NCBI GenBank assembly: GCA_017795105.1
Contig: CP051247.1
Location: forward strand, 1,116,001 to 1,180,000
Source of the DNA: Planctomycetaceae bacterium
Lineage (GTDB): Bacteria > Planctomycetota > Planctomycetia > Planctomycetales > Planctomycetaceae
Direction of reading: 5' to 3'
Length of the DNA: 64,000 nt
Shown: positions 35,352 through 42,909 of the stretch, piece by piece
Layout of the letters: every line of letters begins with the position of its first letter
How positions within the stretch are numbered: position 1 is the stretch's first letter
Notes under the pieces: model-generated
Told to the model about the DNA's origin: nothing
Databases searched by the model: none
Seen by the model: only the letters and a program-made list of their open reading frames with translations
Program-made: the position numbers and the translations under genes

Positions 35352-35666
35352 TTAACCTCCCAGCTTCGTCAGCAGCCACTCGACACCGTCCGCCTGAACT
35401 TCGTAGAACATTGAGACGACATCGGAATGTTCGCACAGAAAAACGAGCGGAGCATACAGCGTTTCTTCTAACTGCAGTTCCAGTTCAGAATCCCAGTAGC
35501 CAATCGGCAACAGCAGCGGGATGGGACTGAGGATGTAGAGGAGGAGTCCCCATAGACTCCAGACAAGCCATGCTGTCGAGGAGGACTTCGGTTCGTCTTC
35601 GGCGTCCGACACAGACTGATGCTCCTCCGAGGGATTCCGTGAAAGGATTTCCGCAGAAGAAATCAT
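35352..35666 (-). CDS. Small membrane protein, paralog A of a tandem trio
   Basis: 104 residues. A charged N-terminal tail (about 1-30) precedes a hydrophobic helix with YILSPIPLLLP, then LEETLYAPLVFLCE and SMFYEVQADGVEWLL. These blocks align with the two following genes, showing tandem duplication. GAGG is 5 bases before the ATG. First gene of the four-gene cluster ending with the HExxH-like protein. Confidence 0.7.
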   Translation of the reverse strand: MISSAEILSRNPSEEHQSVSDAEDEPKSSSTAWLVWSLWGLLLYILSPIPLLLPIGYWDSELELQLEETLYAPLVFLCEHSDVVSMFYEVQADGVEWLLTKLGG

Positions 35667-35696
35667 ACGCCCCTCAGGCAGCCGGGACCAGTGGAA

Positions 35697-37097
35697 TCAG
35701 CGATACGTCTTCATCTGAACGTCGCCGACGACGCGATCTCGCGGAAAGTTGGCGAGCACGAAGGTGGAGCGACCATTCTCGACATTGGCAGAGATGTGCA
35801 CCGGCTGACCGGGGCGGCCTGACATCATTTTCGGTGTCAGCACGAGTTCCTGCTGTCCAACCGGAAGCTCGACGCGAAGGACCTGAATCCGGTCCGGAAG
35901 CACCGACCAGCAACGGGTATCGGCTCGCTCGGTCGCTTCCCAGGCAATTCCGGCCAGCGTGAGCAACAGATCCAACTCGGGGCTCGCCTCGACATTCAGC
36001 CCGTCCTTGGCTGCGTAGACGGCTCCCTTCTTCACGATGCGTCGCACCACGGCTCGCGCGATGATGTCGTTCATCTCGAGCTTGTTCTGTTCGACGGCCA
36101 GTTCCGAGACATTCATGATCGTCGTCGTATTTCCGAGAGTGCGACCCGTTGTCGAAACGTCGATCACATCGACCAGTTGCGGCGGGCGAACGACGACGGG
36201 AACTTTGACCGGAGCAATGTTCGGGGGCAGATCGTACTTCCCGAGTGCGGAGAGAATCCGGTCGGCGACGAGCAGCGAAACGGTCGTCGCCATCTCGGCC
36301 CGCTCTTCTTTGTAGGGCCCTTCTCCAACCATGGCGAGCACATAGACGACGCCGTGATTCGGCGGAGAATGCAGTCCCGATTCGGCTCGGGCGAGGTCAA
36401 TCTTCGCATCGCGGAAGTTCGGCTGCCAGTTGGCCACCTGGACGCGACAGCGGGTCACATCGTCGTAATCAAGTGGAGAGCTTTCGAGGACGGCTGCACG
36501 CAGATAGGAGCCAATCGCCAACTGTTTGGTCAGCGGCGTATAGTCCTTTACCGGTTCATCGGGCTGAGCCGGATCAGGTTTGGACATCTGCAGAAACTGT
36601 TGCTGCTTGCTCGAGATCTGCAGACCGTAAGCCGCGACATCGCCGCCATCCTGCATCAGACTCGACAGAGCGAGCATAACCCGGATAAGAATGCGTTCGT
36701 ACTCTTCGCCGGCGTAGTTAAGCTGGCGATCGTCGGTCAGCAGCGAGGCCGCCTTGTCGGAGACCGATCTTCCCTCCAGTTGATCAAAGCGATCCCGCAC
36801 GTCACGCAACAGCTTCTCGGCCTGATCCGGCCTGCCGGATGTCAGCTCGACCACCGCCCGGTCGAGCTTAATGACATTGGCATCGTGCTTTTTGGCGTGC
36901 TTTTCCAGATCGGTCTCAGCCAGAGCCGTCGGAATATTGCCGGAATAGAACGATGTACGGATCAGCCGGGCGCGATCGGCATGCGTCGAACAGCCAACGG
37001 CAACGGCGCAGACGCTGAGCAGAAGCATCGTGATCCACTTCCGTGGACCAGCGAGGCCTTTGGCTTGTCTCAGATTATGAAACAGACTGCCCGCCAT
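35697..37097 (-). CDS. COG3014-like lipoprotein
   Basis: 466 residues from the ATG at 37097. The N-terminus has a hydrophobic signal with a lipobox-like AVAVGCS (about 35-41 of the longer form), so it is probably a lipoprotein. The body begins with TPR-like helical repeats (TALAETDLEKH, KLLRDVRDRFDQLEG), followed by VVYVLAMVGEGPYKEE and a beta-rich C-terminus. Overall length and layout, and its place next to an LpoB-like gene, match the COG3014 family, whose members neighbour lpoB in other bacteria. An earlier start at 37151 is possible. Function not established. Confidence 0.72.
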   Translation of the reverse strand: MAGSLFHNLRQAKGLAGPRKWITMLLLSVCAVAVGCSTHADRARLIRTSFYSGNIPTALAETDLEKHAKKHDANVIKLDRAVVELTSGRPDQAEKLLRDVRDRFDQLEGRSVSDKAASLLTDDRQLNYAGEEYERILIRVMLALSSLMQDGGDVAAYGLQISSKQQQFLQMSKPDPAQPDEPVKDYTPLTKQLAIGSYLRAAVLESSPLDYDDVTRCRVQVANWQPNFRDAKIDLARAESGLHSPPNHGVVYVLAMVGEGPYKEERAEMATTVSLLVADRILSALGKYDLPPNIAPVKVPVVVRPPQLVDVIDVSTTGRTLGNTTTIMNVSELAVEQNKLEMNDIIARAVVRRIVKKGAVYAAKDGLNVEASPELDLLLTLAGIAWEATERADTRCWSVLPDRIQVLRVELPVGQQELVLTPKMMSGRPGQPVHISANVENGRSTFVLANFPRDRVVGDVQMKTYR

Positions 37098-37174
37098 AAT
37101 GATCAACCAGACCTGGTTGCCCTGCCTGCATGACGCCGGCAAAGCAATCACGCCAATAGATACTTCATCTTATC

Positions 37175-37226
37175 GGATGGCACAGAGACTCATCTCTGTG
37201 TTGCGAAGCAACAGGACGCCTGTCTT
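37175..37226. repeat. Dispersed double-hairpin intergenic repeat, copy 3
   Basis: GGATGG then CACAGAGA-CTCA-TCTCTGTG, then TTGC-GAA-GCAA, then a CAGGACGCCTGTCTT tail. It sits in the 197-bp gap between the lpoB-like gene and the COG3014-like gene, so it would be transcribed if they form one operon. Confidence 0.8.
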
Positions 37227-37294
37227 CGACGTTCCCTTGTCTCCAGCCGACCTCATCTGCACGAGATGATCCGTACCACCCGTCACGCGTTCGC

Positions 37295-37960
37295 CTAGTA
37301 GTTCGTGATCTTGCCCAGAACCGATTTGTGGTATCCCTTGCGGATCGTGGCCGATTCCTTGTCGAAGGAGCCGTCGTAGACATTGACCAGTTCCAGGGTC
37401 AGGACGTAATCGCGCTGATAGTTCTTGTTCTTCTGCGTGGTGCCGGAGGTGATCTTCGCGAAGAGCAGATAATCGAACGGCTGCTGCATCTGTTCCATGA
37501 CGGCGGCGAACTGACGCTGCTTGTTCGGCACGAAAAGATCGGCTGGCGCGACATGGGCTTCACGAAGACCGGCTTCGACGAAACGGCGACTGATCATCTT
37601 GAACGTGCCCGACTGGTTGACCATCGAGTCGATGCGTTCGTAGATCTGTTCCTTGAAGTCGCCGATCTCTTCGGCACTCTTGTTTTCGACGCCGAGGAAG
37701 CAGACGTGCTTGCAGACGGGCGGCAAGCCAGCTTCGCCCTGATGAGCGACCGTCTGAATGGCCATGGTCTGGCGACCGAGAAGCTTTCCGACCGACTCAT
37801 CGATCAGCGGCTGCCACGTCTCCGCTCCGGCGGTGTGGCTGCCGACCATGTCCTGATCGTCGCCATCGAGCACATGGGCCACCTGGCGGCCTTTGCAGCC
37901 GATGAGAGAAAACAGCGAGCCGGAAACGGCAGCGTGAACGAGAAAGGAGCGTCGATCCAT
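37295..37960 (-). CDS. lpoB: LpoB-like penicillin-binding protein activator lipoprotein
   Basis: 221 residues. The N-terminus MDRRSFLVHAAVSG resembles a twin-arginine signal and ends in a lipobox, LIGC (lipidated Cys at about 22). The C-terminal domain matches the LpoB fold: ISRRFVEAGLREA, FDYLLFAKITSGTTQKNKN and YVLTLELVNVYDG followed by ATIRKGYHKS. In E. coli, LpoB in the outer membrane activates the glycosyltransferase of PBP1B. Here it lies upstream of a COG3014-like gene, a pairing also seen in proteobacteria. GGAG is 7 bases before the ATG. Confidence 0.82.
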   Translation of the reverse strand: MDRRSFLVHAAVSGSLFSLIGCKGRQVAHVLDGDDQDMVGSHTAGAETWQPLIDESVGKLLGRQTMAIQTVAHQGEAGLPPVCKHVCFLGVENKSAEEIGDFKEQIYERIDSMVNQSGTFKMISRRFVEAGLREAHVAPADLFVPNKQRQFAAVMEQMQQPFDYLLFAKITSGTTQKNKNYQRDYVLTLELVNVYDGSFDKESATIRKGYHKSVLGKITNY

Positions 37961-38246
37961 GACAGGACTCCAGCTTAATGTCTGAATTCAGGAGTTCGGC
38001 AGTCCGGGACACTCGGGCTTCGAACCGCGAAACTATAACGCCTGCGGCCAATCGCCCCAATTCGAGTTCATCAGTACACTGACCTGAGCCGAATTTTGTA
38101 ACTTTTACCCGGACAATTGCGGGGCCACCTTCCGTGGCAACCTCTGTGGTATTGCATATCGACCGGCTGACGCCAATACTTTCATTATCATCGGATCGAA
38201 ACATCCATCCTGCCTGAATTACCATCCCTTGAGCTTTCGCAGCATC

Positions 38247-38801
38247 ATGCAGAGCCCCCGGCTCATCCCGTCTACCTCACCCAGCGTTCGACTGCGAACG
38301 CTGCTGCTGACGATGTGGTTTCTGCTGACGAACCTCGGATTGCCGGTCTTCACCATTGCCGCTCCTCACCCCGGTTGCCCGTGCGGCTGCCAGGGAAGTA
38401 ACGAGTGCGGGAAGAGTGATAGCCCCGCCAGTCCCGGGAGCTGTTGTCGCTCAGATTCTTCGTCGAACGCCTCCTGCTGCCAGAAAGCCAGGAAGGAAGC
38501 CAGTTGCTGTGCCACAGCGAAGCCTGCGGAGAAGACCGAGAGTACCTCCTGCTGCTCCTCGTCGAAGTCGAACAGCGATCCACAGCTTCGCGCCTTGTGC
38601 CGCTGCGGCAAGTCGGGGAACGATCTGCTGTCGCTGACCAAATCGCTCGACATCCCCCCTGCTGTCCCAGCGATCATCGGACCGATGTTCGTGACCGGCC
38701 AAGTGGCCGACAGCTGCCTGAAAGCGGATCTCTTCTACCCGCCGCAAACGCCGCCTCCAGAGAGAGTTGCTCCTGCTCTCTCTGTTCTGCCAGCTGCTTA
38801 A
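38247..38801 (+). CDS. Uncharacterised Cys/Ser-rich secreted protein
   Basis: 184 residues. A signal peptide-like hydrophobic segment (about 18-38, LLLTMWFLLTNLGLPVF) is followed by a Cys/Ser/Lys-rich region (about 45-125) with 14 cysteines, many as SCC pairs and including CPCGCQ and LCRCG. The C-terminal 60 residues are Pro-rich and Cys-poor. Such Cys pairs suggest metal binding or a disulfide scaffold, but no family was recognised. A TTG at 38229 would be an alternative start; neither has a strong ribosome-binding site. It ends 91 bases before the DUF1559 gene. Confidence 0.55.
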   Translation: MQSPRLIPSTSPSVRLRTLLLTMWFLLTNLGLPVFTIAAPHPGCPCGCQGSNECGKSDSPASPGSCCRSDSSSNASCCQKARKEASCCATAKPAEKTESTSCCSSSKSNSDPQLRALCRCGKSGNDLLSLTKSLDIPPAVPAIIGPMFVTGQVADSCLKADLFYPPQTPPPERVAPALSVLPAA

Positions 38802-38879
38802 AGCCCGTTTCGGAGGCTTGCCTCTGCGCGGTCTCTGCTGCTCGCTGGCGGAAATTCTGCACGATTTCTGCTGTTACCC

Positions 38880-38884
38880 AGGAG
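38880..38884 (+). promoter_or_regulatory. Ribosome-binding site fixing the DUF1559 start
   Basis: AGGAG, 8 bases before the ATG at 38893. It rules out the longer in-frame reading from 38767, which would overlap the preceding gene. Confidence 0.75.
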
Positions 38885-38892
38885 TAACTTCC

Positions 38893-39888
38893 ATGAGGAT
38901 CTTCCCTCGTTCATCCCGTCTGCGCGACGGTTTCACGCTGATCGAACTTCTCGTTGTCATCGCCATCATTGCTGTGCTGGTTGCTCTGTTGCTGCCCGCT
39001 GTTCAACAGGCCCGAGAGGCAGCCCGCCGATCGAGCTGCAAAAACAATCTCAAGCAGATTGGCGTGGCACTACACAATTACCACGATACCTTCTCTGTGT
39101 TGCCGCCCGGCTATATCGTCCGCAACATCACCCCGTCGGCGATGGCGAGCATGGAGACGGCTCAGAACGGCCCCGGTTTCGCATGGGGAACAATGCTGCT
39201 CCCGATGCTCGAACAGTCCGCTCTGTACGACAATATGAACTTCGATCTGAACTCGAATCAGTCACCGAACGTCGACAATGGTCGGCAGTCGATCGCGACA
39301 TTCCTCTGCCCTTCTGATCCGGCTCCTCTGACATTCACCGTCAACGACGGCACGAGTGATCTCGAACTTGCTTCAGCCAACTATGTTGGTGTGATGGGCT
39401 ACGGCAGCGTTTCAATGAGCCCCGGCAGTCCGATGGGACGCGGGCCGTTCTACCGGAACAGCAGCACGCGGTTTCGCGACATCACCGACGGTACCAGCAA
39501 TTCAATGCTCGTGGGCGAGCGTCGCTCCAAACACGACTTCATCCAGGGCATGAACGCGGTTGATGCCAACTCGACCTGGTATGCGGCGGTGACCAATGTC
39601 GAACGCCCGGCCGGGATGATGTCGATGCCGATGATGACTGAATGGCAGGGTTCGCTCGTGCTCGGTCATGTCGGCCAGCCGGCGATGTCGACTCCGATGT
39701 CGATGCCCGCCATGTCGCACACGCCAAATACTTCCAACCATATCGTGAACTTCTCAAGCCCACATCAGGGAGGAATTCAGTTCGTGATGGCCGACGGCTC
39801 GGTGCACTTCCTCAGCGAGAATGTCTACTTCGACACCTATCGCTACCTCGGCACCATCAATGACGGGAAAGTGTTAAGCGAGTTCTAG
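38893..39888 (+). CDS. DUF1559 domain-containing prepilin-like protein
   Basis: 331 residues. The N-terminus has a type IV prepilin cleavage/methylation motif, GFTLIELLVVIAIIAVL (about 14-30), with the conserved Glu at +5. The next segment LLPAVQQAREAARRSSC plus NNLKQIGVALHNYHDTF is the hallmark of planctomycete DUF1559 proteins, and the C-terminus has the MADGSVHFLSENV block of the family. These proteins are greatly expanded in planctomycetes and are thought to be pseudopilin-like exported proteins. Ends at a terminator-like hairpin. Confidence 0.95.
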   Translation: MRIFPRSSRLRDGFTLIELLVVIAIIAVLVALLLPAVQQAREAARRSSCKNNLKQIGVALHNYHDTFSVLPPGYIVRNITPSAMASMETAQNGPGFAWGTMLLPMLEQSALYDNMNFDLNSNQSPNVDNGRQSIATFLCPSDPAPLTFTVNDGTSDLELASANYVGVMGYGSVSMSPGSPMGRGPFYRNSSTRFRDITDGTSNSMLVGERRSKHDFIQGMNAVDANSTWYAAVTNVERPAGMMSMPMMTEWQGSLVLGHVGQPAMSTPMSMPAMSHTPNTSNHIVNFSSPHQGGIQFVMADGSVHFLSENVYFDTYRYLGTINDGKVLSEF

Positions 39889-39906
39889 GCGACTTGAGCA
39901 ACCAGC

Positions 39907-39946
39907 AAAACGGGGCGTCTCCATGGCGAGGCGTCCTGTTTTCTTT
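39907..39946 (+). terminator. Terminator after the DUF1559 gene
   Basis: AAAACGGGGCG (39907-39917) pairs with CGTCCTGTTTT (39932-39942), including G-T pairs, and is followed by CTTT. It also lies between convergent genes. Confidence 0.65.
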
Positions 39947-39953
39947 ACTCAGC

Positions 39954-40781
39954 TCAGAATTTCCCCCGTAGTCGCTCTTTGGCGGGGAGGACTTCCATGC
40001 AGGTGGTCCACCAGCCGGTCAGGATCGTCTGCACGAATTCATCAGGAAGTCCTTCACTCCGCATCTCGGCGGCCAGTCGTTCGTGATCGTAGTGCACAGG
40101 ACGGAACTTAACAGTCAACTGTGGTGCAGTGTCGTGATCCCACTCGATGGTCAACAGGGTGTACCAGACACAGCATTGACCGTCGTTCGCCGGACGGCCG
40201 AGTACGCCAACATTGACGAACAGACGGCCGTCACTCAATTCCCGCTGCCAGTGCAGTCCGGTATGCGTGGCGAGGATGACATCGGCTTCGTAGTCATCGG
40301 CCAGCCGATCGAGGAACGCGGTGCTCGTCGTTGATTCCCAGAGGAATTCATTCGTCCGCCGGGGACTGCCATGACAGAGCAGGAACCGCAGCCCCGCACA
40401 TTCGAAACGAATCTCCTTCGGCAGATCTCTCATCCACCTTCGATTGGGTTCACTCGTCTTGCTAAGAGTGTAGTCGTAACTGATCTGAGCGAAATGATTG
40501 TCTCGCGGATCGGTGTAGCCGCACTGGCAGTCGTTGAGCCCGTTGCCGATGCTGTCGTCGTAGTTCCCCTGCACCGTTTCGATGTTGTACTCGTGCAGCA
40601 ACGGAAAGACACGATCCGGATGCGGCCCGAACGCTCCGAGGTCCCCCAGGCAGTAAAAACGCGTTGCGTTCTGCTGCAACGCATCGCCGATGGCCGCCCG
40701 CAGAGCGGGAGCATTGCTGTAGATTCCGCCAAACAACGCGAACACTTCACGTCGCGGGGGACTGTCCTCCCTCGACATCAT
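39954..40781 (-). CDS. Metallophosphoesterase-like protein with degenerate first metal motif
   Basis: 275 residues of the calcineurin-like phosphoesterase fold. GDLGAFGP (about 46-53), GNYDD (72-76), LCHGSP (about 135-140) and the late ATHTGLHW and VNVGVLGRPAND blocks match motifs II-V. Motif I, normally D-x-H, reads FGGIYSN (17-23), so the Asp and His that bind the first metal appear to be absent. The start overlaps the stop of the radical SAM gene by four bases (ATGA). Last gene of a four-gene run. May be a low-activity phosphodiesterase or a binding protein. Confidence 0.82.
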   Translation of the reverse strand: MMSREDSPPRREVFALFGGIYSNAPALRAAIGDALQQNATRFYCLGDLGAFGPHPDRVFPLLHEYNIETVQGNYDDSIGNGLNDCQCGYTDPRDNHFAQISYDYTLSKTSEPNRRWMRDLPKEIRFECAGLRFLLCHGSPRRTNEFLWESTTSTAFLDRLADDYEADVILATHTGLHWQRELSDGRLFVNVGVLGRPANDGQCCVWYTLLTIEWDHDTAPQLTVKFRPVHYDHERLAAEMRSEGLPDEFVQTILTGWWTTCMEVLPAKERLRGKF

Positions 40782-41680
40782 CCGTGTTCCTGACGTTTCG
40801 TGGAGGGGTTCGTGCAGATCGAACCGAACTGGTAGCAGGTGTAACAGGCACCGTGGGCCAGCGGAAACTCCTCCGCAGCTTCCTCGAGTGTCGCCCCTAG
40901 TAATGCATCAGGAGAATCGAGCAGGATCGGGCAGACAGCGACGCCACGATCGGTCACGACACGACTGTAACTACACAGAAGTTGACTCTGATCAAAGCCG
41001 TCCATCATCTCAGATGTGATGCGTTCAAACTCGTCGTAACCGTTCGTCCGTTCCGCTTCGGCCCCAATGCGAATCCGCGGCAGTATCTTCAAGCGAGGCC
41101 GTTCGTTCCCCACACCGCGAAGGACCTGACGAAACTGCGAAAGCACGGCTTCATTCTCGGAATCGTCCCAAGTCTGTGTCATCGTGATGATTGGCAGAAA
41201 GCCGAACTCGCAAAGCTTGCGGATGCCCTGTAAGGCTCGATCGAATGTGCGTTCGCCCCGGATGGGGTCGTTTCTCTCGGCATCGGGCCCGTCGATCGAG
41301 ACTCTGAATTCCAGACTGTACTTCGACGTCTCGGAAGCTGCCCGCAGTCTCCGCAGCCATTCGTCCTTCAGCACGGTCCCGTTCGTCAAAACGGTCACCG
41401 GTCCGAATTCGAGCGTTCGCTCCAGCATTGGAACGAGAGCCGGATTCAGAAACGGTTCGCCGCCGGTGAAATAGTACTCCTTAACGCCATGAGCAACCGA
41501 TTCCAGCAGTGCGGACTCGACAGTTTCGAGTGAGAGGAACCCAAAAGTCTTGTTGGTCGGGCTGCAACTGATGAAACAGTGCTGGCACGTCAGATTGCAA
41601 ATTGTCCCGGCAACCTGGAACCAGAGGACATCCAGCGAATCGAGTGTGACGTGCGGTGTATCGGAAGTCATCGCACACAT
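40778..41680 (-). CDS. Radical SAM protein with SPASM-like C-terminal cysteines
   Basis: 300 residues. The N-terminus has the CxxxCxxC iron-sulfur motif, CNLTCQHC (C28, C32, C35), followed by GGEPFLNPAL (the GGE segment contacting SAM), VLTNGTVL and FRVSIDGPDAE, giving a standard radical SAM partial barrel. The C-terminal region has further cysteines (CPIL, GACYTCYQFGSIC) arranged like an auxiliary cluster of SPASM/twitch proteins. The chosen ATG (41680) has a G-rich sequence about 6 bases upstream; an ATG at 41671 overlaps the upstream stop as ATGA. Both neighbours overlap it. Substrate unknown. Confidence 0.88.
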   Translation of the reverse strand: MCAMTSDTPHVTLDSLDVLWFQVAGTICNLTCQHCFISCSPTNKTFGFLSLETVESALLESVAHGVKEYYFTGGEPFLNPALVPMLERTLEFGPVTVLTNGTVLKDEWLRRLRAASETSKYSLEFRVSIDGPDAERNDPIRGERTFDRALQGIRKLCEFGFLPIITMTQTWDDSENEAVLSQFRQVLRGVGNERPRLKILPRIRIGAEAERTNGYDEFERITSEMMDGFDQSQLLCSYSRVVTDRGVAVCPILLDSPDALLGATLEEAAEEFPLAHGACYTCYQFGSICTNPSTKRQEHG

Positions 41681-42891
41681 GCGGAGTCCCCCTGAACATC
41701 GACATCCGCTCCGCTGATGCGGCTGGCCAGCAAATCGATCACCGCTGAGACCTGGGCGTACCCGTTCTGAAGCAGAAACCGGGACGAGCGTCCGTAGCTT
41801 TTTGATCCCAGAATGAAGTAGTTCCCTTCGGGATTGACGAGCACACCCGCCCCGCTGGTAGTCACCTGGGTGCAGTCGCCTCCAGCCTGTCCGATCAACT
41901 CGGCTGCCAGCTTGATGGGACCTTCGGTTGCATAGCATTCATGGATCTGCAGCTCCCGGGTCAACTCACGATCCGGACGAAATCCGGTACAGGCCAGGAC
42001 ATGGTCGACCACGATCCCCTGAACATTCTCAGTTTCCAGGTTTCGCAAGTTCACTCGCAGGGAGTCCCCATCGCGTTCCATCGAATCCACGACGGTTTCA
42101 GGACGCCAGTGAACCGGGGAAGCCGGATCGGACACCAGCTGATTCGCTTTCGACGTCAGTTGATCGCGAGCAGAGAGGGAATCGTTCGGGATCGACGCGA
42201 GCGGGCCATCCGGCCGCCGTGACCGCGTCGACCAGAGGATCTCACCAGTCTGGTTTTTAAAGAGAAGAGACAATCCCACAACCATCGTCGCGGCTGAGTA
42301 GCCACTGCCGAGCACGAGGATTCTCTTCTTCTGCGCGATCGATTCAAACTTCTCCCTGGCCGGGACGCCGTACTCAATGAGATCGGCATTCGCGAGTTCG
42401 CCGGGACAGCGAATCCCCCCCGCTCCAGCGGCAGTCGGTGTGCGAAAGACTCCACTGCAGTCGAGAACGACGTCCGCTGTGTGGATGGCTTCTCTGCCGG
42501 CGGTTTCAACGAGGAGACGAAACGGCTGGTCAGAACGCTTTCCGATTCGATCTGCTTTCAACCAGTCGCCCCGGCTGACACTACCGACCTGAGTCTGCGT
42601 GAGCAGATCGGCCCGAGCTGAAACCCAGCGAGCCAGAGGTTCCAGATATCCGAGTACGAACTCATCACCCGATTCGCATTCTTCGAGAGGCACGGCGAAG
42701 TCAACAGCTGTAGTTCCGCCTGGCGTGACATTCAACCGCCATGGAGAAAACAACTTCACGTAGCCCCACCGGCGGACGGAATCGGCGATCTCCCCCTGTT
42801 CGAAGACCGTGACGGACCAGCCCTGTTCGATCGCCTGTCGAGCGGCTTCAAGACCGACGGGCCCTGCTCCAATTACTGCAATGGACGGCAT
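41668..42891 (-). CDS. Two-Rossmann FAD/NAD(P)-binding oxidoreductase
   Basis: 407 residues. N-terminal FAD motif IAVIGAGPVGLEAARQAI (about 4-21), with SVTVFEQG providing the acidic ribose-binding residue. A second dinucleotide motif, ILVLGSGYSAATMVVGL (about 190-206), fits an NAD(P) site, and CTGFRPD is the later ATG-like strand. The C-terminal NYFILGSKSYGRSSRFLLQNG block is distinctive. This layout resembles flavin monooxygenase-like or pyridine-nucleotide oxidoreductases without a recognised substrate. It begins 18 bases after the ThiO-like gene and overlaps the radical SAM gene. Confidence 0.85.
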   Translation of the reverse strand: MPSIAVIGAGPVGLEAARQAIEQGWSVTVFEQGEIADSVRRWGYVKLFSPWRLNVTPGGTTAVDFAVPLEECESGDEFVLGYLEPLARWVSARADLLTQTQVGSVSRGDWLKADRIGKRSDQPFRLLVETAGREAIHTADVVLDCSGVFRTPTAAGAGGIRCPGELANADLIEYGVPAREKFESIAQKKRILVLGSGYSAATMVVGLSLLFKNQTGEILWSTRSRRPDGPLASIPNDSLSARDQLTSKANQLVSDPASPVHWRPETVVDSMERDGDSLRVNLRNLETENVQGIVVDHVLACTGFRPDRELTRELQIHECYATEGPIKLAAELIGQAGGDCTQVTTSGAGVLVNPEGNYFILGSKSYGRSSRFLLQNGYAQVSAVIDLLASRISGADVDVQGDSACVR

Positions 42892-42909
42892 AAATGTTCC
42901 GAATGAGTC

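Noticed and set aside
38767..38892. N-terminal extension of the DUF1559 protein
   Set aside because: It would overlap the preceding gene and place the prepilin motif 55 residues in; AGGAG before 38893 gives the normal start.
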